Shown: positions 35,206-44,574, counted from the stretch's first letter. The stretch is 64,000 bases of DNA from Stakelama marina (GCF_018122655.1 NZ_JAGRQC010000004.1:124001-188000); one strand, 5' to 3'. The notes: generated by a model not told the origin, from the letters alone. Numbers and translations are program-made.

Positions 35206-36710
35206 TGTCCGGCCCTCGTGATAGACTCGATCCGGGGGCCGGCATCCTGCTGGGTGAAGGTGAAGCGCACCCTGTCTCCCGTCTCGAGCCCGCGCATTTG
35301 CGCCGCGCTCTTCGTGCGGAAGGTCATGGTCATCGCGGGCCAATCGAGCCGGGGCACAGGACCGTGCCGCAGCGTCACCGAACCATTGGCGATCGACTGG
35401 ATCGTGCCGGTGGCACCGAAGGTCGCTGGTTCGTCCTCGCCGCCGGTGGAAGCGTCATCTGCCTGATCGACCGGACGGACGTCCAGTCCGGTGAGGCTTG
35501 CTTCGGAATCGAGCAGGAACTGACCCGATGTCACGACCTGCTCGCCTGCCGACAGACCGGCCAGCACTTCGGTCCTTCCACCCGCTTCGCGGCCGATCCG
35601 GACCTCGGCGGGCATGAAACCGCCCTCGTCCTGCTTCACCATCACGATGGTTCGACGTCCGGTCCTGATAACCGCTTCGGACGGTACCAGCAGCGCGCGG
35701 CGTGTGTCCGGGGTCAGCGAGACCTGTGCGAACATGCCCGGCTTGAGGCGCCCGGATGCATTGGGCAGTTGCGCACGAACGGTGATCGTACGGCTTGCAT
35801 CCTGCGCGCTCGGCAGGATAGCGATGATGGGCCCGGAGAAGCGTTCCTCGGGGAATGCGGTCAGCGTCGCGCTGACAGGTTGCCCGACGCGTACATTCGC
35901 CGCCTGCGTTTCAGGCACCGCGGCTTCGAGCCAGATCGGTGAGAAACCGGTTATCTCGGCGAGCGTCTGTCCGGCCATGACTGTCATCCCCGGTCGCACG
36001 CCGAGCGATGTGATGGCACCTCCAATCGGCGCGGTAACGGTGATCGTGGACTGCGGACGTCCACTGCGCCCTACCGATGAGATCAGGCCTGGAGGCATGC
36101 CCAAAAGGCGCATGCGTTCGCGCATGGCCTGCGCAAGTTCTTCATCACCGCTGTTCAGGACGGCCAGATACTCCTGCTGCGCTCCGCCCCATTCGGGAAC
36201 CAGGATATCCGCGAGCGGAGCGCCCCGTCCAACGACATCGTCGGGTGCGCGGCCGTAGGTTCTTTGGACATAGCCTCCGGCACGTGGCTGGACAATCGCA
36301 ACGTCGCGTTCGTTGTAGGCCAGAACGCCTGTGACGGTTACTTCCGGTTCGAGGACGCCGTACTCGACTTCAGTGGTGCGGATGCCGAAATTCTGCACCA
36401 GGCCGGGATCTATCCTGACGCCCGCGGTGGCCTCCTCGCCCGCGCACTTGGGCACCAGCTGCATATCCATGAAGGGTGACTTGCCCGGCTCGTCGAAGTG
36501 CTGCCCCGGCACCATCGGGTCGTACCAGTAAAGGACCTCCTCGCATTCGGTCGCACTGCCGCCCGCGTTGCTCGCACCACCCTGGCCTTCACCGAGCTGC
36601 GAGAGACCATAGCCGGCGGCAAGACTGATGAGCGCGACCGTGCCTGCCATCGTCCAGGATTTCTGGCGCGGCGATAGCCTGTCCCACGCGGCTCCCATTG
36701 CGGCTCTCAT
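35202..36710 (-). CDS. cusB: CusB-type membrane-fusion protein with fused CusF domain
   Basis: The 502-residue adaptor links CusA to CusC. After an N-terminal membrane anchor (about residues 20-38), a heavy-metal-binding segment ([12 protein letters not shown]...MDMQLVPKC, 61-90) precedes the HlyD-like adaptor core ([46 protein letters not shown]). The last 70 residues form a complete CusF domain ([23 protein letters not shown]), a fusion known from several Cus systems. The ATG at 36710 overlaps the cusC stop as ATGA. The pump should thus carry its own copper chaperone. Confidence 0.9.
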   Translation of the reverse strand: MRAAMGAAWDRLSPRQKSWTMAGTVALISLAAGYGLSQLGEGQGGASNAGGSATECEEVLYWYDPMVPGQHFDEPGKSPFMDMQLVPKCAGEEATAGVRIDPGLVQNFGIRTTEVEYGVLEPEVTVTGVLAYNERDVAIVQPRAGGYVQRTYGRAPDDVVGRGAPLADILVPEWGGAQQEYLAVLNSGDEELAQAMRERMRLLGMPPGLISSVGRSGRPQSTITVTAPIGGAITSLGVRPGMTVMAGQTLAEITGFSPIWLEAAVPETQAANVRVGQPVSATLTAFPEERFSGPIIAILPSAQDASRTITVRAQLPNASGRLKPGMFAQVSLTPDTRRALLVPSEAVIRTGRRTIVMVKQDEGGFMPAEVRIGREAGGRTEVLAGLSAGEQVVTSGQFLLDSEASLTGLDVRPVDQADDASTGGEDEPATFGATGTIQSIANGSVTLRHGPVPRLDWPAMTMTFRTKSAAQMRGLETGDRVRFTFTQQDAGPRIESITRAGQ

Positions 36711-37948
36711 CGGCCATACTCCCCATAGGTCAGTCGCAGGTTCGCGGCGGCTTCGACGGTCGCCTCCTCGCGTTGCAGAATGTCCACCCGCAGCACGGCA
36801 AGCGTTTTGATGGCGTCGATGACATCGACCAGTTCGGCCCGGCCCGCGGCAAAGCTCGCGCGCTCGAGGTCCACGCGGCTTTCGGCAAGGGGAAGCAATT
36901 CGTCCGTCGCGCGCTGCCATTGTCGATAAGCGCTGCGCCAGGCGGCGAGATCGGTCTCGAACTGGGCTTTGAGTTCACGCAGCCGGTCGGCCCTGGCCGA
37001 TTGCGCCGCAGCCGCCTCGGCTTCGGCGGCGGCTATACGCGGATTCTGGCGCCGGTCGGCGAAAATCGGGAGCGTGATCGAACCCATCACCGAGATTGCA
37101 TCGCCAAAATCGGGATCGCGCCGTCCATAGCTCACATTGACGCCGAAATCCGGACGCCTTTCCGATCGCGCAAGATCGCTTCTCGCTTCCGCTTGGCGGA
37201 CCTGCGCAAGCGCCACGACAAGCTCCGGATTGCTTTGGAGCATGGCCCGCAAACCTTCGGGATCGAGATCGGTCGAAGGGATGGTTCCGGTCGCGGTAGC
37301 GTTCGGCAGAGCCGTATAGCGCGACAGCATGGCCTGAGCGGCCTCTCGGTCGGCTTCGATCCTGGTCCGCATGTCTGCGACTTCGAGCACGGCACGGCGT
37401 ACTTCCAGACTTTCGGCGGGTCTGGCCGAACCGGCGGCGACAGAACTGCGGGCGAGTGGTACGAGCCTCTCGATTTCAGCGAGTGCATCGTCGGCGACGG
37501 TCAGAGACCGCTGGGCATAAGCCAACGAAATCCATGCCATTCCTGCTCCGACGCGTACCCTGTAACGGGTTTGACGCAATTGTGCTGCGGCAAGGTCGAT
37601 GTCGGCGTCCGCCATTCCGAACCGGGCCCGACGTTTCGCGAGATTGGGGATCTCCTGTTCGATGCCGACTTGGATCTGCGTTGGGAGCTGGCGACCCAGC
37701 TCGAACGCAGCCGGCCCGCTTACCGGCAGGTTCTGGATGCCCGCGCGAAGGCGCGGGTCTGGCAGTTCATCGGCAGCGTCGGCGATCTCGCGCCGGGCGT
37801 CCAGTCGCAGTTCACTTGTGCGAACCTGGGGCTGGTCACTCGTTGCTGCTCGCAAAGCTTCTTCATAGCCCACCGACTGGGCATTACTCGCCGGCGCGAG
37901 GGCCAGCAGGACCGGAAGCGCGGTCCAGGCTATTCGTTTCATGATCAT
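36707..37948 (-). CDS. cusC: CusC-type outer-membrane efflux protein (TolC family)
   Basis: The 413-residue protein forms the outer-membrane duct of the Cus pump. It has a signal peptide (about residues 1-23, ending SNAQ) and two repeated TolC-like coiled-coil halves with many Ala, Glu and Arg residues (AQLRQTRYRVRVGAGMAWISLAYAQ and AAAEAEAAAAQSARADRLREL). Length is close to the heavy-metal TolC family. It begins the cusCBA order. The start may be M1 or M3, since ATG ATC ATG begins the gene and no clear ribosome-binding site distinguishes them. Confidence 0.88.
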   Translation of the reverse strand: MIMKRIAWTALPVLLALAPASNAQSVGYEEALRAATSDQPQVRTSELRLDARREIADAADELPDPRLRAGIQNLPVSGPAAFELGRQLPTQIQVGIEQEIPNLAKRRARFGMADADIDLAAAQLRQTRYRVRVGAGMAWISLAYAQRSLTVADDALAEIERLVPLARSSVAAGSARPAESLEVRRAVLEVADMRTRIEADREAAQAMLSRYTALPNATATGTIPSTDLDPEGLRAMLQSNPELVVALAQVRQAEARSDLARSERRPDFGVNVSYGRRDPDFGDAISVMGSITLPIFADRRQNPRIAAAEAEAAAAQSARADRLRELKAQFETDLAAWRSAYRQWQRATDELLPLAESRVDLERASFAAGRAELVDVIDAIKTLAVLRVDILQREEATVEAAANLRLTYGEYGR

Positions 37949-38057
37949 TCATCCGCAAAAGGAGCGCGTCAGGCACGCGTTCCGGATCACCGGCTCGCGT
38001 CAAGCGCAGGCCGTTCATCCAGAGGCAGGAGCGCGCAGGCTTAAGCCTGCACGCGGG

Positions 38058-38414
38058 TCATGCCGGAAATTGCGGAGGTGGCGGCTCTGGCCCCAGTCCT
38101 GTGGCTGCGAGCGAATTGAAGATCAAACCGCTGAATTGAGCAGCCTGCGCCGGTCTTTCTCCGACCAGGGTCGCATCACCCCCTGGAACGAGGGGCGGGA
38201 TGCAGCCGAATGCCACGAGACAATCCAGCCGAAGGTTCTTGCAAGGCACGCCGTCATGATCGTCCATGGATGCTGCGCCCGCCATCATCTCCATCTCGGC
38301 GCAGGCCGGTTTGCCTGCATCGAGCCCCTGAGGCAGGGCAGATGCATGCGCTGCCGACTGGACGAACAGCCCGCAAGCGATCAGTAACAGTCCAAGGGAG
38401 CGCAAGACTCGCAT
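38058..38414 (-). CDS. Secreted Cys/Met-containing hypothetical protein
   Basis: The 118-residue protein has a signal peptide (MRVLRSLGLLLIACGLFVQSAAHA) and a mature part with Cys, Met, Asp and His clusters (CAEMEMMAGAASMDDHDGVPC and LDCLVAFGC). This composition suggests a periplasmic copper-binding role, in line with its place immediately upstream of cusC. It resembles small DUF2946-like copper-cluster proteins, but I am not certain of the family. The start at 38414 was chosen for the signal peptide; the frame continues upstream without a better box. Confidence 0.6.
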   Translation of the reverse strand: MRVLRSLGLLLIACGLFVQSAAHASALPQGLDAGKPACAEMEMMAGAASMDDHDGVPCKNLRLDCLVAFGCIPPLVPGGDATLVGERPAQAAQFSGLIFNSLAATGLGPEPPPPQFPA

Positions 38415-38476
38415 AAAAAGGGCGTAAAGCTTTGAGGAGCGCAAGACAAGGACCTCCAGTCCGGTGCGCTGGGTCA

Positions 38477-39826
38477 TCACGACGCGTGCTGCCAGGCACC
38501 CATCGAGCCCAGATATACGTCGAGCTTTTCGAATCCTTTGCTTTGCAGCCAGCCCGCAGCCACACTGGCACGCATGCCACTGGCGCACATGACGGTATAG
38601 GCGCGTTCGCGATCGAGCTCGGCGAAGCGGGAATTGAGCTCGCCCACGTAGATGTGGTCCGATCCCTCGATCGCGCCGCTGCGCCGCTCATCGAGGTCAC
38701 GCACATCGAGCAAGGTCCAGTCGTCGCGCTTGCGCTCGAGACGATCCTGAACCTCGCTCGTCCCGATCATCGGAAGGCTCGCCATCTTCATTCCTTGCGC
38801 TGCAGCCGGCACGATACCGACATAGCCGCCGACGATCGAATCGAGCCCGATCCTCACAAGGTGCGTCATGGCCGAAGCCAGCTGGTCTTCCGCCGATCCG
38901 ACGAGGGCGATTGTTTCACCCTCCCTGATGAACCAGCCCGCAAACGCCGAGATCATGCCGACCGGAAGGCATATCGAACCAGGCAGATGCCCGCTTGCGT
39001 ATGCAAGCGGATCCCGCACGTCGACGACATGATCGGCGTCGATTTCGCGAATGTCCGAGAGCATGAGACGTTTTGGTCGCAGGATCCGTGGCGCAGGAGA
39101 TGTTCCCTCGACATTCAGGCGTTCCATCAGCCTGAAATAAGGCGGTTGGTAATGATGCTCGGCGAGCTTCGCCTCGATGAATTCCTCGCGATCGGCGATC
39201 TGCAGCCGCGGATTATTGCGACGTTCGTGGCCTATGGTCGAGAATTCGCGGTCCGCCATTCCCGAACCGCAGACCGAGCCTGCTCCATGCGCGGGGTAGA
39301 TGATCGTCTGGTCACCCAGACCGCAAATCTTTTGCAATGAATCGTACAGGAGGCCCGCGACCTCCCGCGCGCGCTCGGGATAGAAATCTGTGCGTCCGAC
39401 GTCGCCCACGAAGAGCGCATCGCCGGTGAACACGCCGATCGGTCCTTCGGGAAAATCGTCGTCATGGAGGACGAAGGCGAGATGATCGTCGGTGTGACCG
39501 GGAGTTTCGAGCACCGAAATCCGCAACTTCCCGATCTCGAAAACGTCGCCCTCTCGCGCGGTGTCGGCGAAAACAATCTCGTCCGCAGGGTTTGGACCGT
39601 GCAGAACGCGGGCACCGGTCATTTTGGCCAATACCGGCGATCCCGTGATGAGATCCTCATTCCTGTGCGTTTCGAAGATATGCGTGATCTGCAACCCTTC
39701 GGCGCGGGCACGCTCGACATAAATCTCGCAGTCCCGGCGCGGATCGATGACCGCTGCCTTGCCCTGCGAACCAATCAGATAGGAAAGGTGGGAGAGGCCG
39801 GGGGTCTTTATCTTCTCGAGCAGCAT
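38477..39826 (-). CDS. Metallo-beta-lactamase fold protein with two rhodanese domains
   Basis: The 449-residue protein joins an N-terminal metallo-beta-lactamase domain (1-250) and two rhodanese-like domains. It resembles persulfide dioxygenase-rhodanese fusions. The metal motif reads HRNED (His54, Asn56, Asp58) instead of HxHxDH, while ETPGHTDDHLAF (His111) and a TGDALFVGDVGRTD segment are kept. In the first rhodanese domain the active cysteine is replaced by Gly-Ser (LVGSAEDQ); the second has the active-loop cysteine (CASGMRAS). It may handle sulfane sulfur. It is placed among the copper genes and may guard against copper-sulfur damage, which is inference. Confidence 0.8.
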   Translation of the reverse strand: MLLEKIKTPGLSHLSYLIGSQGKAAVIDPRRDCEIYVERARAEGLQITHIFETHRNEDLITGSPVLAKMTGARVLHGPNPADEIVFADTAREGDVFEIGKLRISVLETPGHTDDHLAFVLHDDDFPEGPIGVFTGDALFVGDVGRTDFYPERAREVAGLLYDSLQKICGLGDQTIIYPAHGAGSVCGSGMADREFSTIGHERRNNPRLQIADREEFIEAKLAEHHYQPPYFRLMERLNVEGTSPAPRILRPKRLMLSDIREIDADHVVDVRDPLAYASGHLPGSICLPVGMISAFAGWFIREGETIALVGSAEDQLASAMTHLVRIGLDSIVGGYVGIVPAAAQGMKMASLPMIGTSEVQDRLERKRDDWTLLDVRDLDERRSGAIEGSDHIYVGELNSRFAELDRERAYTVMCASGMRASVAAGWLQSKGFEKLDVYLGSMGAWQHAS

Positions 39827-39869
39827 GTTTTGCCTCGTTGTTGGAGTGTTTCCGTGAGACCGCGTCGAT

Positions 39870-40589
39870 CTAGTCGATCCCGAGTTCGGCTTTGAGTGCC
39901 GAGACATTCTCGAAGCGGTCTGCTTCTGGCCGGGCGATAGCGGGCTTGGCGTTGACCCAGGTGTTCTCACAGACGAATTCGAGCATGGCTGCCGCGAGGT
40001 CGGCGTGCCTGCAACGAAAGCAACCCTCGGCAAGACGCTCGTCGGTAATGACGGCTTCACCCGTATAGGGTTCGTCGAGGAGCCAGCCCGGTCGCGCAGA
40101 CGTCCAATTCAGGCCTTTCGCGCGCTCCAGAAGATCTTCCATGGCGCGCATCTGTTCGAGAATATTGTGCAAGGCTGGTCTTGCCGTGAGCTCGAACCAT
40201 GCAGGAACGCTGGGCTGCGGCTCTACAAACGCCGCCGATATCACGACGATCCGGGAAATGCCGGTCGTCGACATCGCTTCCACCAGCTTGCGGGTTCCCT
40301 CCGTATAAAGCGGAGGCGGATCGATCGCCGTGGATGGACTAAACCCTATACCGAGTGCGGAAATGACCGCACGGCAACCTTCGAGCTCGCTGCTGAAGTC
40401 GTCGTTGAGTACATCGCACTGGAAGTACTCGACATTATCGACCCGGTCCGATGGTTCGGGCAAGGTGTGCTCGAACGCTCGAACTTCGATGCCCTTGTGA
40501 ACCGCATGGCGCAGTATTTCCGTGCCGGTCTTTCCTCCGGCACCGAAGACCGCAAGAGGGGCTGCATCGGTCACAGGCTCAGCTTCCAC
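39870..40589 (-). CDS. NAD(P)-binding Rossmann-fold protein (NmrA/SDR-like)
   Basis: The 239-residue protein begins with the dinucleotide-binding loop LAVFGAGGKTGTEIL and continues through VISALGIGFSP, IVVISAAFVEP and the WTSARPGWLLDEPYTG segment. It fits the atypical SDR/NmrA family of NAD(P)H-binding redox sensors and reductases. The start is GTG at 40589; no in-frame ATG is better placed. It lies 43 bases upstream of the MBL-rhodanese gene on the same strand, so a redox link is plausible but unproven. Confidence 0.78.
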   Translation of the reverse strand: MEAEPVTDAAPLAVFGAGGKTGTEILRHAVHKGIEVRAFEHTLPEPSDRVDNVEYFQCDVLNDDFSSELEGCRAVISALGIGFSPSTAIDPPPLYTEGTRKLVEAMSTTGISRIVVISAAFVEPQPSVPAWFELTARPALHNILEQMRAMEDLLERAKGLNWTSARPGWLLDEPYTGEAVITDERLAEGCFRCRHADLAAAMLEFVCENTWVNAKPAIARPEADRFENVSALKAELGID

Positions 40590-40679
40590 TTTCGTACCTC
40601 ATTGTGAATTCGGCCGCGCGTGCCGGGCCGATCGTGATCAAGGAGCGGGCACCGGAGGCCGGTGCCCGCTCGCTCGTCT

Positions 40680-41168
40680 TCACGCCTCGCTGTTGCCGCA
40701 GGTCGTGTAACCCCAGAACCCGAACTCGTCCTTCATCCGGGGTCCGGCTACGATGAGTTCCTGCATCTGCAGGCCCGCATCTCCTTCGTCATCGAGGAGA
40801 CGCGTACGGATACGAAGCTCACCATTCGCATACTCACCCGAGGCGCTTGCCGTGACAGGGATCAGTTTGCCATTGATCTTGATCGCGCCGCGACCGCTGT
40901 TGTCGTAGACGAACGACGGAAACGCGACCTCGGTCAGGCGAAACTGGCACGTGTTCTCGGCTCCCAGCGCGGTGAGGTCCGCGTCGCTCATCGTCTCGGG
41001 CAGCATCAGTCCGGGGCTGAGATTGGCAAGTGCGCTCGCAGCGCTCTCTATCGGCGCCGCCGTTGCCGGAGGATCGAGCTGTGCTTCGCGATCATTGCCG
41101 ACCGCGGTATTGGTGTTGCAGGCCGCCAGCGGAAGGGCTGCAAGCGTCAAAATCGCGATCTTGTTCAT
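40680..41168 (-). CDS. Putative lipoprotein
   Basis: The 162-residue protein has a lipoprotein signal with the lipobox LPLAACN and a mature domain with TCQFRLTEVAFPSFVYDNSGRGAIKINGKLIPVTA and a YTTCGN ending, suggesting a small beta-rich secreted fold with two cysteines. No named family is recalled. Its ATG overlaps the TGA of the DUF305 gene as ATGA, so it is translated from the same message. Confidence 0.65.
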   Translation of the reverse strand: MNKIAILTLAALPLAACNTNTAVGNDREAQLDPPATAAPIESAASALANLSPGLMLPETMSDADLTALGAENTCQFRLTEVAFPSFVYDNSGRGAIKINGKLIPVTASASGEYANGELRIRTRLLDDEGDAGLQMQELIVAGPRMKDEFGFWGYTTCGNSEA

Positions 41169-41692
41169 TGCTGCATCTCCTCGGGCAGGCGTTCTTCGGT
41201 GCGCAGACCGTTCTCCTCGATGTCCTGGATGAGATATTTCATCTCGGCGATCTCACGCCGCTGGGCGACGATGATGGCCTGCGCGAGTTCGCGGACACGC
41301 GGATCCTTCAGGCTCGCCCTCTCGCTGGTCATGATCGCGATCGAGTGGTGCGGAATCATTGCGGCCATGTATTCGGTGTCGTCGACCGTGGTCTGGCTGC
41401 GTACGAGCCATAGCGCGAGCGCGAAGACAATCGCTCCGACGCCCAGGATGATGAAGTTCTTGGTCCGGTCCTTGTACATGCCCCACATGAAGAGCAGCAT
41501 GACGACCATCATCATCGCGCCCATGACGAACATCATCCAGAAGCGCGTTTCGCTCCAGAACACGTCGTCCATGTCGAAGCTGTTGGCATACATCAGGAAG
41601 AACATGATCACGGTCGAGGTCGATACCATGGCCATGAACCGCCAGTAGTTGCCGCCCCCTCCCTTGTCCGAGTGGGATGTACTTTCAGTCAT
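41165..41692 (-). CDS. DUF305 membrane protein
   Basis: The 175-residue protein has three N-terminal membrane helices rich in Met and Phe (FMAMVSTSTVIMFFLMY, FWMMFVMGAMMMVVMLLFMW, NFIILGVGAIVFALALWLV) followed by a DUF305 domain with MIPHHSIAIMTSE and AQAIIVAQRREIAEMKYL. DUF305 proteins carry paired histidines in four-helix bundles and occur in copper and silver resistance clusters. The start at 41692 overlaps the end of the channel gene by four bases. A metal-binding role is likely but not established. Confidence 0.8.
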   Translation of the reverse strand: MTESTSHSDKGGGGNYWRFMAMVSTSTVIMFFLMYANSFDMDDVFWSETRFWMMFVMGAMMMVVMLLFMWGMYKDRTKNFIILGVGAIVFALALWLVRSQTTVDDTEYMAAMIPHHSIAIMTSERASLKDPRVRELAQAIIVAQRREIAEMKYLIQDIEENGLRTEERLPEEMQQ

Positions 41693-42096
41693 GCGTTTTC
41701 TCCTTCCTTCATCATGGTCCAGAACAGTTGTGCCGAGCAGCTGATGAGCGCGAAGCCGGTCAAGGCTTCGACGCCGGCAATGACGCGCAGGTGCTCGGTC
41801 GGGTAGATGTCGCCGAGTCCCAGCGTGGTCACGTTGATCAGCGAGAAATAGAAGTAGTCCATCGCACACATCGCCGGCGTCTTGTCGAACCCGCCGAGGT
41901 CCAACTCCGCACCAAGCCAGAAACCGGCAGCGAAGAGTGTCGCGACAAGCAGGTGCGATGCCAGGACAAGAAGCGCGACGCCAAGCTTGGCCGAGAAATT
42001 GCGGCGTGTGTCGAGCATGCGATGCCCCACACCGAGAATCGACAGATGCGCACCGACCGAGGCCAGAAAAAGTGCAATGGCGAGAATTAGGGCGTA

Positions 42097-42894
42097 GACT
42101 CATTATCCAGCGCACCAGATGCGAGCGCATATGAGCTTCACGGCGGCGAGGTAGTTTTCGGGACACTTGTCGTAGCGGGTGGCGATGCCTCGGAAGTGTT
42201 TGATGCGATTGAAGAAGCGTTCGACGAGATTGCGCTGGCGATAGATCCAGCCCGAGAAGGCGAAGCGCTGCTTGCGGTTGGATCGTGCCGGGATGTTGGC
42301 CCAGACATTCTTGCGGGCGGCAGCCTCCCGGATGGCGTTGCTGTCGTAGCCTTTGTCGCCGAGCAGTGTCGCGCCTTCGGGTACAGCCTCGAGCAGGGCT
42401 TCGGCTTCTTGGCTGTCGTGAACCTGGCCTCCGGTCAGGCGCAGGGCGACGGGACGACCGTCAGCGTCAACGAGGGCATGGATTTTGCTCGTGAGACCGC
42501 CTCGGGAACGTCCCATGCCGCGATCTCCAGTTCCCCTTTTTTACCCGTCGCACCGTGCTGGTGGACGCGGACGCAACTGGAATCGATCATCACGATCTCA
42601 CCCGCAAAAGCGGCGGAGACCGCGGCGAGCAGCCGGTCCCACACCCCGGCTTTGCGCCAACGGACGAACCGGTTATAGCAGGTCGTGGAAGGTCCATAGC
42701 GTTCGGGTATCTCCGCCCATGGCGAGCCGGTGCGGAAACGCCAAAGGATGCCGTTCAAAACCCGTCGGTCATCAACTCGGGGAACGCCACGAGGCTTGTT
42801 GGGCAGCAGCGGCTCGATGATCGCCCATTCCCCATCCGTGAGTTCGTAACGCCGCCGTGCCATCAAGCCTCCATTGCAATGGAAAGCCTGAATC
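42097..42894 (-). mobile_element. IS5-family (IS427-like) insertion sequence
   Basis: The element is about 798 bp long and carries one transposase in two overlapping frames. Its ends read GACTCA on the left and the complement of GATTCA on the right, a short imperfect terminal repeat; longer repeats are not clear. Both flanks carry a T next to the element, compatible with a minimal duplication of the target base, since an intact reading frame is restored when one base is removed. Exact borders may shift by a few bases. Confidence 0.75.
42103..42863 (-). CDS. IS5-family DDE transposase expressed by -1 frameshifting
   Basis: The first frame (MARRRYELTDGEWAIIEPLLPNK…) runs from 42863 and contains the first catalytic Asp region VMIDSSCVRVHQHGATGKK; the second, overlapping frame (…GDRGMGRSRGGLTSKIHALVDADG) holds LLGDKGYDSN and the ending ARIWCAG with the NLVERFFNRIKHFR glutamate motif. 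They overlap at a slippery AAAAAAG run (complement of about 42536-42542), typical of -1 programmed frameshifting in the IS427 group. The start ATG at 42863 was chosen because MARRRYELTD is the usual beginning. Confidence 0.88.
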
Positions 42895-42929
42895 ACGTGA
42901 GCCGAAAAACCTCAAGCCAGCTTGGGAAA

Positions 42930-43082
42930 TTACGTCTTAGTGTTCGCATTGGCCGTCTCTCCACGCGCCACCGCTATCAGGCAGGCATCTTGAGCTACCC
43001 ACGGTGAAAACCAAAGGAATGCCAAGAGCGCGACAATCGCAACGCCCAGCGCCAGTACCGCCCGCTTCCACGTGATGTGCAT
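42930..43082 (-). CDS. Small single-helix membrane protein
   Basis: A 50-residue frame from ATG at 43082 to TAA at 42930-42932 encodes one membrane helix (KRAVLALGVAIVALLAFLWF) followed by a short polar tail with one cysteine. It overlaps the start of the split channel gene by 20 bases, suggesting coupled translation. The G-run before the ATG is very close to the start (GAGGGGGT), so the initiation site is not well supported. No family is recognised. Confidence 0.45.
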   Translation of the reverse strand: MHITWKRAVLALGVAIVALLAFLWFSPWVAQDACLIAVARGETANANTKT

Positions 43083-43146
43083 ACCCCCTCATATCACGCG
43101 CCAAATCCGCCGCCAGATTTTATGAGTTTACGACCTAGTACGGCGA

Positions 43147-44496
43147 TCATCGATGATCTCCATCGTGTGTGGCGGGCATTTCACGCAGCGCGGGATTCCG
43201 ACGGAGATAGAACCATTCGGCTCCGAACACTGCGGCGATGCCTGCGACCGCATAGGCGACGACCGCAGGGTCGGTTTCGAGCTTGGCGAGGGCAAAAGCT
43301 GTCAGGACTACGCCGTCTGCCACCAGGGCCGACCAAAGGATCCAGGCGCGCGCGCCTATCTCTTCCCGCAAACCGCGCAGCACGCCCCAATGTACAAGCA
43401 TGTCCATTACGAGATAGAAGAACGCTCCGAGCGAGGCGATCCGCGAAAGATCGAACAGGACCGCGAGCGTGCCTGCGACAACAACGGTATAGACCAACAT
43501 GTGACTGCGGATCGGTCCGCTCATGCCAAAATGGCTATGCGGGATCATCTTCATCTCGGTCAGCATGGTCAGCATACGCGAAACGGCGAAAACGCTGGCG
43601 ATGACACCCGAGGTCGTGGCGGCGATGGCGATTGCCACTGTGAAATAGAAGCCAAGCTCTCCGAGCGCGGGACGCGCAGCCGCCGCAAGCGAATAATCGC
43701 GCGCCTCAGCTATTTCTGACGTGCTGAGGCTGGCACCGACCGCCGCCGCGACAAGCAGGTAGACGACCACGCATATTGCGATCGAGATGATTATGGTTCG
43801 ACCGACATTCCGGTGCGGATTGATGATTTCACCGCCACTGTTGGTGATGGTGGTGAAACCTTTGAAAGCAAGGATCGAGAAGGCGACCGACGCGAGCAGC
43901 GCGTCGAGGCCCGAAAGCGCGACCGGCTCTGAGAAGGCACCGTCCGAAAATCCGCTGGCCCAGATCGCCGCAATCGCGAACAGGGCGATGCCGCCGATCT
44001 TGATCGCCGACATAATGAGCGAAAATCCGCTGACCGATTTGTTGCCGGCCGCATTCACGAAATAGGCGAAGACGATGAGCGCCAGTGCCGCGACGGAAAC
44101 CAGAATGCCGCTGCTCTCGAGCCCAAAGGGCCGCAAGGCATAGGTCGCGAAGGTCCGAGCGACCAGGCTTTCGTTGATGACCATCGACAGCGCCATCAGG
44201 AGCGATGCCGATGCTGCAACAACACCCGGTCCGTAGGCCTTCTGAAGAATCATCGCGATGCCGCCAGAGGAGGGCCAGCGGTTCGACATCTTGATGTAGC
44301 TGTAGGCGGCTAGGGATGTGACCAGGGCGCCGACTATGAAAGAAAGCGGAAATAGCGGTCCAGCCAGTTCGGCAATCTGGCCGGTCAGTGCGAAAATACC
44401 AGCGCCGATCATGACGCCGGTTCCCATTGCGACACCGCCAAGCAGCGTTATCGATCCAGCACTCTTCCCATGTTGATCGTTGCCATCTGTCTGCAA
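43147..44496 (-). CDS. APC-family amino-acid/polyamine permease
   Basis: The 449-residue inner-membrane protein has about 12 helices. The APC signature is visible in VAMGTGVMIGAGIFALTGQIAELAG near the N-terminus, SNRWPSSGGIAMILQKAYGP and AFKGFTTITNSGGEIINPHRNVGRTI. The substrate is unknown. The start is TTG at 44494-44496, with an AGGGGAAAG box just upstream. A candidate ECF-type promoter of the copper regulon lies 51 bases before the start (44547-44574), which is unexpected for a plain nutrient permease and suggests a stress-linked transport role. Confidence 0.88.
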   Translation of the reverse strand: MQTDGNDQHGKSAGSITLLGGVAMGTGVMIGAGIFALTGQIAELAGPLFPLSFIVGALVTSLAAYSYIKMSNRWPSSGGIAMILQKAYGPGVVAASASLLMALSMVINESLVARTFATYALRPFGLESSGILVSVAALALIVFAYFVNAAGNKSVSGFSLIMSAIKIGGIALFAIAAIWASGFSDGAFSEPVALSGLDALLASVAFSILAFKGFTTITNSGGEIINPHRNVGRTIIISIAICVVVYLLVAAAVGASLSTSEIAEARDYSLAAAARPALGELGFYFTVAIAIAATTSGVIASVFAVSRMLTMLTEMKMIPHSHFGMSGPIRSHMLVYTVVVAGTLAVLFDLSRIASLGAFFYLVMDMLVHWGVLRGLREEIGARAWILWSALVADGVVLTAFALAKLETDPAVVAYAVAGIAAVFGAEWFYLRRNPALREMPATHDGDHR

Positions 44497-44546
44497 GTCT
44501 TTCCCCTGTCGATGTCCTCCCGTCCGAGAAACATCACGACAAGCAG

Positions 44547-44574
44547 TACGTTGCGAAGCGGCTCACCCCTCAAA
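44547..44574 (-). promoter_or_regulatory. ECF-type promoter motif before the APC permease gene
   Basis: On the minus strand the motif reads TTTGAGGGGT, then after 14 more bases CGTA, so TTTGAGGG and CGTA are 16 bases apart. This equals the spacing of the motifs before cnrYXH, copA, the methyltransferase gene and the DUF2231 gene. It is 51 bases from the TTG start. Confidence 0.7.

Larger units (their letters stand above)
41689..42949 (-). pseudogene. Two-helix ion-channel gene split by an insertion sequence
   Basis: The 3' part (41689-42096) encodes a pore-loop protein with SLINVTTLGLGDIYPTEHLR, a variant of the K+ channel selectivity filter (TxGxGD), flanked by membrane helices. The IS at 42097-42894 cuts it near the N-terminus. 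On the far side, ATG at 42949 with a GGAGAGA box begins MRTLRRNFPSWLEVFRLT. Removing the IS and one repeated base joins the halves in frame (…RLT-YALILAIALFLASVG…), giving about 153 residues. A stop codon lies in the IS end, and the remaining GTG at 42030 would lose the first helix. I therefore treat it as inactivated. Confidence 0.8.

Noticed and set aside
42097..42894. Clear target-site duplication of the IS
   Set aside because: Only a single T is shared on both sides, too short to claim with confidence.
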